This document shows, piece by piece, positions 27,158 through 37,530 of a stretch of DNA of 50,119 bases; the stretch's first letter is position 1; every line of letters starts with the position of its first letter. The stretch is from assembly GCF_000055945.1 (NCBI RefSeq), contig NC_008011.1, positions 1,407,501 to 1,457,619 of the forward strand, in the 5' to 3' direction. Position numbers and translations under genes: made by a program. This stretch comes from Lawsonia intracellularis PHE/MN1-00. Lineage in GTDB: Bacteria; Desulfobacterota; Desulfovibrionia; Desulfovibrionales; Desulfovibrionaceae. The notes below the pieces were generated by a model. That model had not been told where the DNA came from, did not search any database, and worked only from the letters and a program-made list of their open reading frames with translations.

Positions 27158-28246
27158 ATGTATTCTATGTTAGAAAAGTTACAAGTCATAACTAGATATA
27201 GAGTCCTACTGGCTATAGTTAGCCTTATTTTAATAATATTATTTGGTGGTATTGGTTTTTGGTTGTATAAGTCACAAAAAAGCTCATTAGACTATGCTGT
27301 TACAAATATTAATAAAGCACTTGAAGAAGACAATCTTGTTTTATTAAGTAATTATGTTGATTTTGATTCACTTTCAAAAAATTTTGTTCATAGTATACTT
27401 CAGTATTGGTCAAGTTTTCGTATAGATGAATCACGTCAGAAAGAGCTTGAAGATAATGTACAGCAAATCATTCTATTAGCTCTAAGGCATAATGATAAAA
27501 ATCAAGGCAATAATATTACTTCTGATAGTAGTATTACTTCTATTCAGACGATAGATCAAAAAATGCCTTTTAGCTTTTTACCTAAAGATTTTTTGAAACA
27601 ACTTAAAGAAAAAAAGTTTACTATTTATAGACAAGATGAAGATATTGCTATTCTTAAAACATCTATAGTTCATAACGAAGCTGAATATCATACTGAGCTT
27701 AGTTTACTTGTACAACGAGTTGCTGGTAAATGGCACATTACAAAAATTATTAATGCTGATGAGTTAGTAAAATTACATATGGCTGCATTAGATAAAAAAG
27801 AAGATCAGTTGACACATGAAGTAGCTGTCCGTAATGACTATATTCGTAATGAAATGAATAAATATTATCATGTATCAGAGTGTAATGCTTTTGTTATAAA
27901 AAAAGAAAACAGTAATGATGAGGATGTCCCTTTAACTATTTCTGTTGGTGGAATTAATATGGGAAGTGAGGTATTACGTTCAGCTGGAATGCGGTGTTTT
28001 CTTTATGATATACATAAAAATATTCTAGCTGTCTTACCTCTTACAATGGCTAAGAATGTGTCACCTGGTGATTTTTTTGAACAGGAGTGGTATATGGAAA
28101 TTCCAGAGAATGTATTGGGTCATTCTTTTTTATTAATGAAAGATAATACAATAAGTTGTGCAATAGAAGTAACAACAGTTATTCTTGCAGATGGAACATT
28201 TCTTTATCTCACCCCAACACCAGAGAAAGAAAGGCTTCATCCATAA
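27158..28246 (+). CDS. Membrane-anchored protein of unknown function
   Basis: I do not recognise this 362-residue protein. It has a short cytoplasmic start, one membrane anchor (about 18-40) and a large outside or periplasmic part, giving it the look of a stress or lipid-binding accessory protein (DUF2939-like N-terminal half is possible). The stop overlaps the start of the MscS channel gene (TAATG), so the two are translationally coupled and may act together at the envelope. Confidence 0.8.
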   Translation: MYSMLEKLQVITRYRVLLAIVSLILIILFGGIGFWLYKSQKSSLDYAVTNINKALEEDNLVLLSNYVDFDSLSKNFVHSILQYWSSFRIDESRQKELEDNVQQIILLALRHNDKNQGNNITSDSSITSIQTIDQKMPFSFLPKDFLKQLKEKKFTIYRQDEDIAILKTSIVHNEAEYHTELSLLVQRVAGKWHITKIINADELVKLHMAALDKKEDQLTHEVAVRNDYIRNEMNKYYHVSECNAFVIKKENSNDEDVPLTISVGGINMGSEVLRSAGMRCFLYDIHKNILAVLPLTMAKNVSPGDFFEQEWYMEIPENVLGHSFLLMKDNTISCAIEVTTVILADGTFLYLTPTPEKERLHP

Positions 28247-30711
28247 TGTTATTCCTTCTCCGTTTTATTCTTGCTCTTTTATTCATACCACTAGGAATAA
28301 CTATAAGCTATGCAAAAGATACCCTTTCTGACCACTCATCTTCTTTGTCATTACCAAGTAAAGCCCAAGTAGTTAATGAAGTATGGATGTTGTTATTACA
28401 ATCTAGAGTTGGTGAGTTAGAAGCAATTAGCTATGAGCTTTCTTCATTGTTTAAAGAGTTACCAAATTTTTCTCAACAACTTTCAAATAATATACAAGAG
28501 ATAGAAAAAAAATATCAACAATATAGTGCAATGGCCAAAGTTAGTCGAGGACTACCTATAGAGCTGTCTTTAGTAGAAGAGAGATTAAAAAGGCTTGATA
28601 ATCAATTATCAGTAGTTATGAGTCCATTGCTAGATACTCTCAATATTTTAAAGGTACGTTTAAATGAAGTTTCTTTATTAGAAGAAGATGCAGGTGTAAA
28701 AACAGAAAATTTGGGATCAAGTAAGGATTTAGATATTTTTGTTAAAAATCTTGCAGAAGTGGAAAATAAATTAGGAAGATTAGAGAAAAGAGTTAATGAA
28801 ATTTTGAAGCCTGCCTATATGTTGAGGAATAATATTTTAGCAGTTCAAAGGCAGTTGTTAGAGATTATTCCGTCATTATGGAAAAGTTATTATCTTGCTC
28901 CTACAGGAAAGATTTATGAACCTGCAAGTTGGTTAAATATTTATGAAAGTTTAATGAGTTTTAAAGAGACGTTACTTGTACGTATAGCCGCAGAGTTGCC
29001 TGAAAGCAAGCAAGATTGGGGAAGTTCTTTACTAAGATTTTTTGTTATTTTAATTCCATTAGTTCTCTTATTAGTGGTTTTCTATAGTTTTTCTCGGCAT
29101 TGGTCAGATGAGTTAAAAAACGTATGGGGGCATATAAGTAAACATAGTTTAATACTTCTTGCGTTAGGACTTGCATTTCATTTTTCTGCCTGGGTACCAG
29201 CAGGAGAAAATTATTTTTTATTATCTATGATTGGCACTATTATAATGAGTATTGGACAAGTAGGGCTTGCATGGAGCTTGTATACATTAGATAAATCTAA
29301 CAAGCCAAAGTTTTCTCCTTTTTGGAAATTACTTATTCCCTTCTTTGGTGGAATTCTTTTATTATTATTTAATTTTTCAGGTATAATTCTTACATTGCTA
29401 TGGGTTGGTATATTACTTGTTAGTTTTTATTATGATCAAAAAAAATGTAAGCTAGAAGATAGTTTTTCTCTTGTGAATAACTTATTACAACTACATATAG
29501 TGATTTTATGGATTACATTGATAATGACAATGCTTGGATGGACAAGAATATCAATTCTTCTTTGTATGAGTTATGCTGCACTTGCAATATGTATTCAACA
29601 AGCTGTTGGATTTGTTAGATTAGCAAACATTATTTCAAAGTATATACCACAAGAAGGCTTTCATGGACTTTTTAGTGGAATGCTATTGGCAGTTGCTTTG
29701 CCAGCGATTCTTATTCTAGCAATATCTATAACAGGATTATGGATTTTAGCATATCCTGGTGGAGCATATTTAATAACACATATAACAAAACTTGACTTTA
29801 GTATAGGTAAGGTATCTTTTAGCTTAGTCCAAATCTTATTTTTAGTAAGTGCATTTTATATAACACGTTCTTTTGTTTCTGTTGGTCGTATGTTTATTGC
29901 AAACCTTCCTAAACATAATATGGGTATGGATAGAACACTTATTGGCCCTATTCAAACAGGATTTACCTATACTCTTTGGGCAGTATTTTTCTTTTCTACA
30001 CTATATATGCTGGGTGTAAGTCTTACTAGCCTAGCTGTTGTTGCTGGTGGTCTTAGTGTAGGTATTGGTTTTGGTTTGCAGAATATTACAAACAATTTTA
30101 TTAGTGGACTACTTATAATTTTTGGACAAACCTTAAGAGAAGGGGATATTATTGAGGTAGGTAATAATCTTACTGGTATTGTTAGAAAGATTACTATTCG
30201 GACTACATTAGTAGAGACATTTGATAATGCAACTATTTTTGTTCCTAATGCAGAATTACTTTCTGGACGGCTCACAAATTGGACACGTAATGGTCGTACA
30301 GTAAGAAAAGATATCAATATTGGTGTTGCCTATGATTCTGATATAGGTTTAGTCATGGGTTTACTTAAAGAAATAGCTGATAATCATTCACAAGTTCTCC
30401 GCTATCCAGAACCTATGGTAGTTTTCAGTGATTTTGCAGCAAGTTCATTGAATTTTATTTTACGTTTTTGGGTTGGAGATCTTTCTCAAGCACCTGATAT
30501 TATAACAGATTTACGTGTAATTATAGCAAAAAGATTTACTGAAAAAAATATTGATATTGCTTTCCCACAACTAGATATTCATATACGTAATGATAGTGTA
30601 TTAGCATTACGTAGAATTTCTCCTATGGCATCTAGTGAATTACAACCTACTAAAAGTATAGAGGACCTTCCAGGTGTTACTAATAATAAGCCTATCATAG
30701 CTAACAGTTAG
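28246..30711 (+). CDS. Large mechanosensitive channel of the MscS/MscK family
   Basis: An 821-residue membrane protein. It has a signal sequence (about 1-22), a helical periplasmic domain with coiled coils (about 35-250), many membrane segments (about 255-600), and the MscS core: GLSVGIGFGLQNITNNFISG pore helix, the beta domain with EGDIIEVG and FVPNAELLSGRLTNW, and the C-terminal vestibule. This is the extended MscK/YjeP architecture and not the small MscS. It relieves osmotic pressure. The start is at 28246, overlapping the upstream stop; an upstream in-frame extension to 28156 lies inside the preceding gene and is rejected. Confidence 0.92.
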   Translation: MLFLLRFILALLFIPLGITISYAKDTLSDHSSSLSLPSKAQVVNEVWMLLLQSRVGELEAISYELSSLFKELPNFSQQLSNNIQEIEKKYQQYSAMAKVSRGLPIELSLVEERLKRLDNQLSVVMSPLLDTLNILKVRLNEVSLLEEDAGVKTENLGSSKDLDIFVKNLAEVENKLGRLEKRVNEILKPAYMLRNNILAVQRQLLEIIPSLWKSYYLAPTGKIYEPASWLNIYESLMSFKETLLVRIAAELPESKQDWGSSLLRFFVILIPLVLLLVVFYSFSRHWSDELKNVWGHISKHSLILLALGLAFHFSAWVPAGENYFLLSMIGTIIMSIGQVGLAWSLYTLDKSNKPKFSPFWKLLIPFFGGILLLLFNFSGIILTLLWVGILLVSFYYDQKKCKLEDSFSLVNNLLQLHIVILWITLIMTMLGWTRISILLCMSYAALAICIQQAVGFVRLANIISKYIPQEGFHGLFSGMLLAVALPAILILAISITGLWILAYPGGAYLITHITKLDFSIGKVSFSLVQILFLVSAFYITRSFVSVGRMFIANLPKHNMGMDRTLIGPIQTGFTYTLWAVFFFSTLYMLGVSLTSLAVVAGGLSVGIGFGLQNITNNFISGLLIIFGQTLREGDIIEVGNNLTGIVRKITIRTTLVETFDNATIFVPNAELLSGRLTNWTRNGRTVRKDINIGVAYDSDIGLVMGLLKEIADNHSQVLRYPEPMVVFSDFAASSLNFILRFWVGDLSQAPDIITDLRVIIAKRFTEKNIDIAFPQLDIHIRNDSVLALRRISPMASSELQPTKSIEDLPGVTNNKPIIANS

Positions 30712-31031
30712 TTACTTATTTTATTTACTTATATGATAGGAACAGAGATCTCCTCTTTACTAACTTATTATTTATCTATTTACTTGGTGTACTTTTATTT
30801 ATTTTTTTTCATAAACTATAAGAGGTTAGTTTTTATTTATGGTTAATTGCTGGTATTGTTATAGACTTGAAAAAAAAGAAAAAAGACTTATTCTTTATAG
30901 AGGAATAAGTCAGTTATAGGCTAATATTAATGAATAAGCTTCATAATCCTTCATTAAGTTTGTTTATTACATTAATCCACTAAAATAATATGATATTTTT
31001 ATTCACGTTATAAATTGTTTGAGGTATAATT
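30712..31031. other. Intergenic region before the MltC-like gene
   Basis: It holds a 9-base-pair inverted repeat (30885-30893 with 30903-30911) that has no following T-run on the plus strand. Otherwise AT-rich with nothing I can name. Confidence 0.45.
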
Positions 31032-32195
31032 TTGTATTTGTATTCTATTCGACTTTTATCTATTCAACCTATTGCTATTTTGCGAGCTATGCTCACTTCT
31101 GGTTGGTTTGTTGATGCATTTTTATATTTTTTTGAAGGTAAAGGTAAAGTAACACGTTCCTTCTTATGTGTTTGTATGTTAGTTGTTGGAGGAATGTTTT
31201 TTATATTTATATCAGGTGCTTTCCCTGATTATAGAGGTATTGAAATTCGTAAACCGTTATCTCTAAGTTCTTTACCAATACCACCTCAAAAAGATACACG
31301 TCCCCTTTCAGGAAGTTTTTGGAACATCCGTGGAGCATTTGTACGTCAGGAGATTCCTTCAGATATAAATAGTCCAATACTATTTTCATCTCAGAATATG
31401 TTTCAATTCTTTGAAGATAGTGTAGGTTTGCGTACTGCTAAAGGGGTTACACCACTTGTTATTAAAGAGATGGACGAAACTATAGCAGAACTTTTTTCTA
31501 CAAATACAATGTTAATTACATCGCTAGGAGAGCCATTAAACTTTGAAGGTGTTCCATTGCGTTGGAATATAGGTAGAAATTTATGTGAGATGACACCACA
31601 ATCCATTGCACGTCGTAATCAATTTTTGAATAGTTGGATGAAATTAACAACTTTTTCAAAGTCATTAGTCCAACAAGCAGGGCAATACAAAGAGATTGTT
31701 GAAAAATATTCTAAGAAGTATAATCTTTCTGCTGAACTTATCTATGCGATTATTTGTGTGGAAAGTAGTTTTAATCCTGCACAAATAAGTAACCGTTCAG
31801 CACATGGACTTATGCAGATTGTGCCTGAAATGGCAGGTGTTGAAGTCAAACGTTGGTTTGGTTATTCTGGTTTACCAACAGCAGAAGAATTATTACATCC
31901 AGAAACTAATATAAAGTATGGGACATCATATTTGTATTTACTTATGACAAGACATTTAAGGCCTATTACAAATTGTTTATCTAGAGAATATTGTGCTATT
32001 GCTGCTTATAATATAGGTGTAGGGGCTATGTTGAAAACATTTGCTGTTACACCTGAAGAAGCTTTTGCTATTATTAATACATATACAGCAGCTGAGGTAC
32101 AAGAACATCTTATGCAAAAGCTTCCTGCAAAACAGACAAGAGTTTTTTTAGAGAGAGTTCTTACTTTTAAGGAAAGCTTTACTGTTCTTCTTTAA
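31032..32195 (+). CDS. Membrane-bound lytic transglycosylase, MltC-like
   Basis: The 387-residue protein has an N-terminal membrane anchor (about 43-62), an MltC-type N-terminal domain (about 125-220) and an SLT domain (about 225-387) with catalytic Glu in IICVESSFNPAQ, HGLMQIVPEMAG and AAYNIGVGAM. It cuts the glycan strands of the cell wall. The start is TTG, supported by GAGGT six bases before it; the first in-frame ATG is at 31089. No lipobox is visible, unlike E. coli MltC. Confidence 0.85.
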   Translation: MYLYSIRLLSIQPIAILRAMLTSGWFVDAFLYFFEGKGKVTRSFLCVCMLVVGGMFFIFISGAFPDYRGIEIRKPLSLSSLPIPPQKDTRPLSGSFWNIRGAFVRQEIPSDINSPILFSSQNMFQFFEDSVGLRTAKGVTPLVIKEMDETIAELFSTNTMLITSLGEPLNFEGVPLRWNIGRNLCEMTPQSIARRNQFLNSWMKLTTFSKSLVQQAGQYKEIVEKYSKKYNLSAELIYAIICVESSFNPAQISNRSAHGLMQIVPEMAGVEVKRWFGYSGLPTAEELLHPETNIKYGTSYLYLLMTRHLRPITNCLSREYCAIAAYNIGVGAMLKTFAVTPEEAFAIINTYTAAEVQEHLMQKLPAKQTRVFLERVLTFKESFTVLL

Positions 32196-32251
32196 ACAAA
32201 GTAAATATATTAGAGTTTGGTGTTGTTAAAAGAAAATATAGGGATACTATA

Positions 32252-32764
32252 ATGCCAAAATTGTTCATACTACTCTTTTATACACTAATTTTTTTTAGTG
32301 GATGTTGTGTAACTAGTAAAGTTGGTGTTATAGATCCTATAAGGTTATTCCAAGAAAGTGAACCTGGGAAAATAGGAATGAACCATTTGAAGACAATAGA
32401 AGATGCTATGCAATCACAGATTGATCTTGCACAAGGAATCTTGGAGAAATTCCCTAAAAATGAAAATGTTCGTGTCCGATTCCAAAATATTTTTATGGAA
32501 TATCAGCAAAAACTTAACACAGAACAACAAAAAGTTGTTGAAGTTATGAACTCATTGATTCAAAAAACTCTTGATGAGTATAGAGTAAAAAATGGATATA
32601 ATGTGATTATAACTAAAGACAGTTTATTATCATATGATTCTTCTTCGGATATAACCAATGATATTATTACCATACTTAATTCCACACCATTAACATTTGA
32701 GCCTGTTGTACTTGATAGATTTGATCCTGAAACTATAGTTCCACCATTATCTAATAATAACTAA
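32252..32764 (+). CDS. Skp/OmpH-like putative lipoprotein
   Basis: A 170-residue exported protein with a lipobox (IFFSGC, Cys18). The mature part begins VGVIDPIRLFQESEPGKIGM, the start typical of Skp/OmpH chaperones, followed by a charged coiled coil (about 45-115) and a short C-terminal beta-like part. Skp proteins guide outer-membrane proteins across the periplasm, but lipid anchoring is unusual, so this may be a divergent relative. It follows the MltC-like gene by 56 bases. Confidence 0.65.
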   Translation: MPKLFILLFYTLIFFSGCCVTSKVGVIDPIRLFQESEPGKIGMNHLKTIEDAMQSQIDLAQGILEKFPKNENVRVRFQNIFMEYQQKLNTEQQKVVEVMNSLIQKTLDEYRVKNGYNVIITKDSLLSYDSSSDITNDIITILNSTPLTFEPVVLDRFDPETIVPPLSNNN

Positions 32765-32832
32765 TTATAATTTCTAAGGTAATTCTAAAGATAGAAATAG
32801 TTAGAAGATTATATAGGTTTATTTTTTAAGTT

Positions 32833-33612
32833 CTATACTACAGTTAAACGTAATGGCTTTCGAGTGGGAATCCAAGTAAAGTGTACAGAAGGGTAGCCAA
32901 CCATAAGGCCTGCATAAATTTTTCTATCTTCAGGAAGAGATAGTCCTAAATCTATATCTTGATTTGCTGCTGCAACAACAAATCCTGCCCAACATGATCC
33001 TAAATTATGACTATGTAGTGCAAGCTCAAGGTATGTTATAGCTGCTGTACAATCCTGAGCTCCCCATTTTGAATCTTTTTGTGCATGTGCAAGGATAACT
33101 GTTGGTGCATGGCGTAAAATAGGATCATATCCAGCATCAAATGCAGCAGCAATTTTACTATATTTTCCAGGTATAGTACGTGCCCAGTCAGCTACTCTAG
33201 AACTTAGTTCATGTAGTTTTTCTTTACCTTCAACTAAAATCCATTCTACCTGTTGACTATTTATAGCTGTTGGAGCATAGCGAGCTTCATCTAGTGATTC
33301 ATTTAATATATCAAATGAAATTGATTGTTCTTTATAAAAACGGATTGATCGACGGCTTTTAAAAAGCATTGTCCTTTGCTGATCAGATAATGAAGGTTTT
33401 GTGGCTTTTTGAAGTAGATCTGGACATATTAAGTCAAGAGTTAATGCTGACCGAGGACAGATTGCAACACAGTGTCCACAATGGAGACAGTGAGATAATC
33501 TGTTGTTTTTTATAATGATGTTTTTAGAACGTCTTACAAGGATACTTACAGGGCAGACTTTTACACATTGACCACATTGGATACAAAGAGTTTGATTAAG
33601 AGAGAGACTCAT
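32833..33612 (-). CDS. Ferredoxin-nitroreductase fusion
   Basis: A 259-residue protein. The N-terminal 60 residues carry two [4Fe-4S] clusters (CIQCGQCVKVCP and CLHCGHCVAICP). The rest is an FMN-dependent nitroreductase domain with RRSIRFYKE near the start and SCWAGF near the end. Such fusions are common in anaerobes and reduce unidentified substrates with electrons fed through the clusters. The start overlaps the uvrA stop (ATGA), so it is coupled to a repair gene although no functional link is known. Confidence 0.92.
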   Translation of the reverse strand: MSLSLNQTLCIQCGQCVKVCPVSILVRRSKNIIIKNNRLSHCLHCGHCVAICPRSALTLDLICPDLLQKATKPSLSDQQRTMLFKSRRSIRFYKEQSISFDILNESLDEARYAPTAINSQQVEWILVEGKEKLHELSSRVADWARTIPGKYSKIAAAFDAGYDPILRHAPTVILAHAQKDSKWGAQDCTAAITYLELALHSHNLGSCWAGFVVAAANQDIDLGLSLPEDRKIYAGLMVGYPSVHFTWIPTRKPLRLTVV

Positions 33613-36482
33613 AAAGTAATTCCATTAATTGTATGGTAGCTACGTTGAACGTTTACTTCTTCTAATAGAAATTTTCCGGTAATTGATTGTGGATCTTGCA
33701 TAATTTCCTCAGGCGTCCCGGAAGCAACAATATGTCCACCATTTTCTCCTCCTCCAGGGCCTAAATCAATAACATAATCTGATGCAAGGATAACATCTTT
33801 ATTATGCTCAATAACTACGACTGTTGCTTTTTTATCTACAAGTTGCTGAAGAACAGTAATTAATTTGCCTACTTCATGCATATGTAAACCTGTTGTAGGT
33901 TCATCTAGTATATATAATGTCCCTGGTAAGGAACGCTTACCAAGTTCTCGAGAAATTTTGATTCGTTGTGCTTCACCTCCTGAAAGAGTTGTTGCTGGTT
34001 GTCCTAGCTGAAGATAGTCTAAACCTACTTCTTCAAGAATAGCAAGTTTACGTTCTAATATAGGATAATTAGTAAAGAATTTACGTGCTTCATGGACTGC
34101 AAGTCCGAGGACTTCAGAAATATTAAGTCCACGATATCGAACTTCTAATGTTTCATGATTATATCTTTTCCCATTACAAATGTCACATGTGACATAAATA
34201 TCAGGTAGAAAATGCATTTCTACACGAAGTTGACCGTCTCCTTTACATGTTTCACAACGACCTCCAGGAACATTAAAACTAAATCTACCTGGTTGATACC
34301 CTCTTTTTTTTGCATCAGGTGTCATAGCAAAAATATTACGTATCTCATCAAAAATTTTAGTATAGGTAGCTGGGTTGGAGCGAGGTGTTTTACCTATTGG
34401 AGTTTGGTCAATGGAAATAGTTCTTTCCACCTTTTCAATACCTTGAATACCATGGATTATTCCAGGTTGATCTACACGGATACCATGGGCAAGGGCAAGG
34501 TGTTTATAGAGTGTATCAACAACTAAAGAGCTTTTACCAGAACCTGAGACACCTGTTACACAGGTTAGTGTTCCTAATGGAAAGGAACATGTTATATTTT
34601 TTAAGTTATGAGTGGTAATACCCTGTAGTGTAAGATAATTTTTTGGCTGTCTACGTTTATCAGGTATAGGTATAGTTAAATCTCCTCGCATATATTTGGC
34701 CGTTAATGTATTAGATTCATTGATAAGTTGACGAAATGAACCTTGGAAGACTTTTTCTCCACCATGAAGTCCTGAGCCAGGGCCAAGTTCTATAATCATG
34801 TCAGATTCACGAATAGTTGCTTCATCGTGTTCAACAACCAAAACAGTATTTCCTCTTTTTTGAAGGCTTCGTAATGTAGAGACTAGTCTCTCATTGTCTC
34901 GAGGATGTAATCCAATAGATGGTTCATCAAGGACATATGTAACTCCAACAAGTCCTGATCCAAGTTGTGATGCAAGTCGTATTCGTTGTGCTTCACCTCC
35001 TGATAGTGTTGTCATTGTTCTCCCTAATGAGAGGTAGTCAAGACCTACGTTTATCATAAATTTGAGCCTATGAATAAGCTCTTTAAGGAGTGGTTCAGCA
35101 ATAATTGCATGTCTACCTGAAAAGATAACCTGTTGTAGCCAGTTAAGTGTTTTTGACACAGGTATAGTACAAAGCTCTTGAATTGATACTCCTTGAATTT
35201 GTACAGCAAGAGCTTCTGTACGTAAACGTGCACCATGACAAACAGGGCAGTCCATGTTTTGTAGGTAGCGAGAGAGAATATCCCTCCACATATCGCCATA
35301 TTGTAAACTTTGTTCAAGGATGGGAATAATTCCAGACCAGCGTTGATTGTCTATTGTCTTTTGTACTGTTTTTTTACTTTTGGATAGTTGAGAGGGAGTA
35401 TCATTTATTTGTTCTCCATAAAATAAAATATCAAGAGCTTCAGCGTTGAATTCTGAGAGTGGTGTTGAAAGATTAAATCCATATTTTCTTCCAAGCTCTT
35501 TAAGAGATGATTCATAGCGATGAAAAATTTTCGGATTAGCCCAAGGTAAAATGGCTTTTGTATTAAGAGAAAGGCCTCTATTAGGCGCAATAAGTAATGG
35601 CTCAAAGTACTCTATGGTCCCTAAACCAGAACAGCGAGGACATGCACCTTGAGGGCTGTTAAAAGAAAAAAATTGAGGAGTGAGTGTAGGAAAGCTAATT
35701 CGACATGATGTGCATACAGATTCTGTAGCATGGATAGTATCTATTCCTTTTTTTTCATCAGATATACTTATTTCATGAATAATAACATGTCCTCCACCAT
35801 AACGTAGGGCTAGTTCTACTGAGTCAGCGAGTCGTCCTCTTATATCATTTTTAATAATAAGTCGATCAACTACCAATTCAATAGTATGTTTTTTATTTTT
35901 ATCAAGAGAGGGAGCTTCATCAATAGTATATAATATACCATCAATACGTACACGAACAAAACCATCAGCTTTAAGTTTTTTTAACTTTTCTATGTGTGTT
36001 CCTTTTTGAAGTTCAACAAGAGGCGAAAGAAGAATGATTTTTGTTCCTTCAGGTAATGCTAAAATATCCGCAATAATTTCATCTACTGAACGAGCTTCAA
36101 TAGGTTTGCTACAACCTGTACAATACATTTTACCTAGACGAGCATAAAATACTCGAAGAAAGTCATAAATTTCAGTAGTTGTTCCTACTGTTGATCGAGG
36201 ATTTCGTCCTGTTGTTTGTTGTTCAAGTGAAATAGCTGGTGAAAGACCTTCTATTTTATCAATGTCAGGTTTATCCATTTGAGGTAAAAATTGTCGAGCA
36301 TAAGTAGAAAGAGATTCTATGTAACGACGCTGTCCTTCAGCATACACAATATCAAACGCTAAGGTAGATTTTCCTGAGCCTGAAGGTCCACAAATAACAA
36401 CAAGTTTTTCTCTTGGGATATCAATAGTGATATTTTTAAGGTTATGTTGTCTAGCACCTTCAATATGAATACATTTGTTCAT
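33609..36482 (-). CDS. uvrA: Excinuclease ABC subunit UvrA
   Basis: The damage-recognition ATPase of nucleotide excision repair, 957 residues, full length. Two ABC modules are visible, with Walker A GPSGSGKST and GVSGSGKSS, two LSGGEAQRI signatures, and zinc sites CPVCHGARL and the CETCKGDGQ...CDICNGKR pair. It lies upstream of, and overlaps, the nitroreductase gene. Confidence 0.98.
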   Translation of the reverse strand: MNKCIHIEGARQHNLKNITIDIPREKLVVICGPSGSGKSTLAFDIVYAEGQRRYIESLSTYARQFLPQMDKPDIDKIEGLSPAISLEQQTTGRNPRSTVGTTTEIYDFLRVFYARLGKMYCTGCSKPIEARSVDEIIADILALPEGTKIILLSPLVELQKGTHIEKLKKLKADGFVRVRIDGILYTIDEAPSLDKNKKHTIELVVDRLIIKNDIRGRLADSVELALRYGGGHVIIHEISISDEKKGIDTIHATESVCTSCRISFPTLTPQFFSFNSPQGACPRCSGLGTIEYFEPLLIAPNRGLSLNTKAILPWANPKIFHRYESSLKELGRKYGFNLSTPLSEFNAEALDILFYGEQINDTPSQLSKSKKTVQKTIDNQRWSGIIPILEQSLQYGDMWRDILSRYLQNMDCPVCHGARLRTEALAVQIQGVSIQELCTIPVSKTLNWLQQVIFSGRHAIIAEPLLKELIHRLKFMINVGLDYLSLGRTMTTLSGGEAQRIRLASQLGSGLVGVTYVLDEPSIGLHPRDNERLVSTLRSLQKRGNTVLVVEHDEATIRESDMIIELGPGSGLHGGEKVFQGSFRQLINESNTLTAKYMRGDLTIPIPDKRRQPKNYLTLQGITTHNLKNITCSFPLGTLTCVTGVSGSGKSSLVVDTLYKHLALAHGIRVDQPGIIHGIQGIEKVERTISIDQTPIGKTPRSNPATYTKIFDEIRNIFAMTPDAKKRGYQPGRFSFNVPGGRCETCKGDGQLRVEMHFLPDIYVTCDICNGKRYNHETLEVRYRGLNISEVLGLAVHEARKFFTNYPILERKLAILEEVGLDYLQLGQPATTLSGGEAQRIKISRELGKRSLPGTLYILDEPTTGLHMHEVGKLITVLQQLVDKKATVVVIEHNKDVILASDYVIDLGPGGGENGGHIVASGTPEEIMQDPQSITGKFLLEEVNVQRSYHTINGITL

Positions 36483-36819
36483 TATGGTTTATATATTCCT
36501 TATAGTATATACAGCAAAAATGAAAAGTTATTAGTTGGATTAAGTATAATAGTAGAGTTGCTGAGCTGTAATGATAACACATATGGTTTCATAGATAAAT
36601 ATTATGGCTATTACTAAATTTTAGTTATAATAGGACAAAAAACAGATTAGAATATCTTATAGTTAATTATATAAAAGGTAGGCTTAAAAACTATACCATA
36701 GAAATTAGAAGAAATCGTCTAATCTTTACAGTAACTTTATAAGCAAAAAGAAGAAGACTAAAGGGTTCAGAAAAAATAAGAGAAAAGTAGTAATAATTAT
36801 AGATTATTAAGTATACTTA
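36483..36819. other. Intergenic region between bioN and uvrA
   Basis: Contains the uvrA promoter region. There are long-range inverted repeats (agattag near 36646 with ctaatct near 36719; tatagtt with aactata inside), which may be chance in AT-rich DNA. No clear terminator for bioN. Confidence 0.4.
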
Positions 36820-37530
36820 TTAACTTAAAATAGAGAGGTAAATAAGGCAGCAGCTAATAGCTATTGCAATAAACATAGAGTAAGTTTTTGGGGGATGATT
36901 TAATTCCCATGGTTCTGGAGAGGCCAAATGTTTTGCTATAATAACAGTCGACTGTTTAGATATGGACATAATAAGAATACGTGTAGTTGTGCTCATTATA
37001 ACTTGTATATGTTGTAGCCTAGAAAGAAGAGAAAGCCTATGCCTAGTAGTTGCTTGAATTTGTGAGACTGTATGAAATAATCGTGGAATAGTATGAAGCA
37101 TTAATGAAAGAGCAAGTGTTATTTCCCATGTATGTTGCTTAAAAAAAGGACGGAGATACCATCCTGCAGCTAGTGCTATATGTCGTGGTGTTGTTTTTGA
37201 AATAAGACATAATCCTAGTAAGATAAGGACACAAAGTCGTAATCCCAATATAACTGTATTAGTCAGTAGTTCATAACAACTTATTGGCATAGTTAGACTA
37301 TCTATAATAAATTTTATCATGCACCAACTACAAACAAAAAAGATAGCATGGTAATATAATGTAGATTTTTTATATATGGATTGATTGAAGAATGGATTAT
37401 AAAGACAGTTAAGTAGACAAAAAGAAATTATACAAAGATAAAGAGGGGAAAGCCACCAAACTGTAATTCCACAAACTATAGTTAAAAGAAGAAGTGGTCG
37501 GGGATCATTATATAATTTGAGAAGATGCAT
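36820..37530 (-). CDS. bioN: ECF transporter membrane component (BioN/EcfT, CbiQ family)
   Basis: The 236-residue membrane protein has about five or six hydrophobic segments and a basic loop (about 160-185, ATTRHRLSLLSRLQ) at the place where EcfT proteins contact the ATPase. It overlaps the ATPase gene by 23 bases. Together with BioM and BioY it forms a biotin importer. The family is variable, so identity rests mainly on the neighbours. Confidence 0.82.
   Translation of the reverse strand: MHLLKLYNDPRPLLLLTIVCGITVWWLSPLYLCIISFCLLNCLYNPFFNQSIYKKSTLYYHAIFFVCSWCMIKFIIDSLTMPISCYELLTNTVILGLRLCVLILLGLCLISKTTPRHIALAAGWYLRPFFKQHTWEITLALSLMLHTIPRLFHTVSQIQATTRHRLSLLSRLQHIQVIMSTTTRILIMSISKQSTVIIAKHLASPEPWELNHPPKTYSMFIAIAISCCLIYLSILS

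Noticed and set aside
30885..30911. Inverted repeat gacttattc/gaataagtc as a terminator for the MscS gene
   Set aside because: No T-run follows on the plus strand; the T-rich side belongs to the minus strand, where no gene ends.
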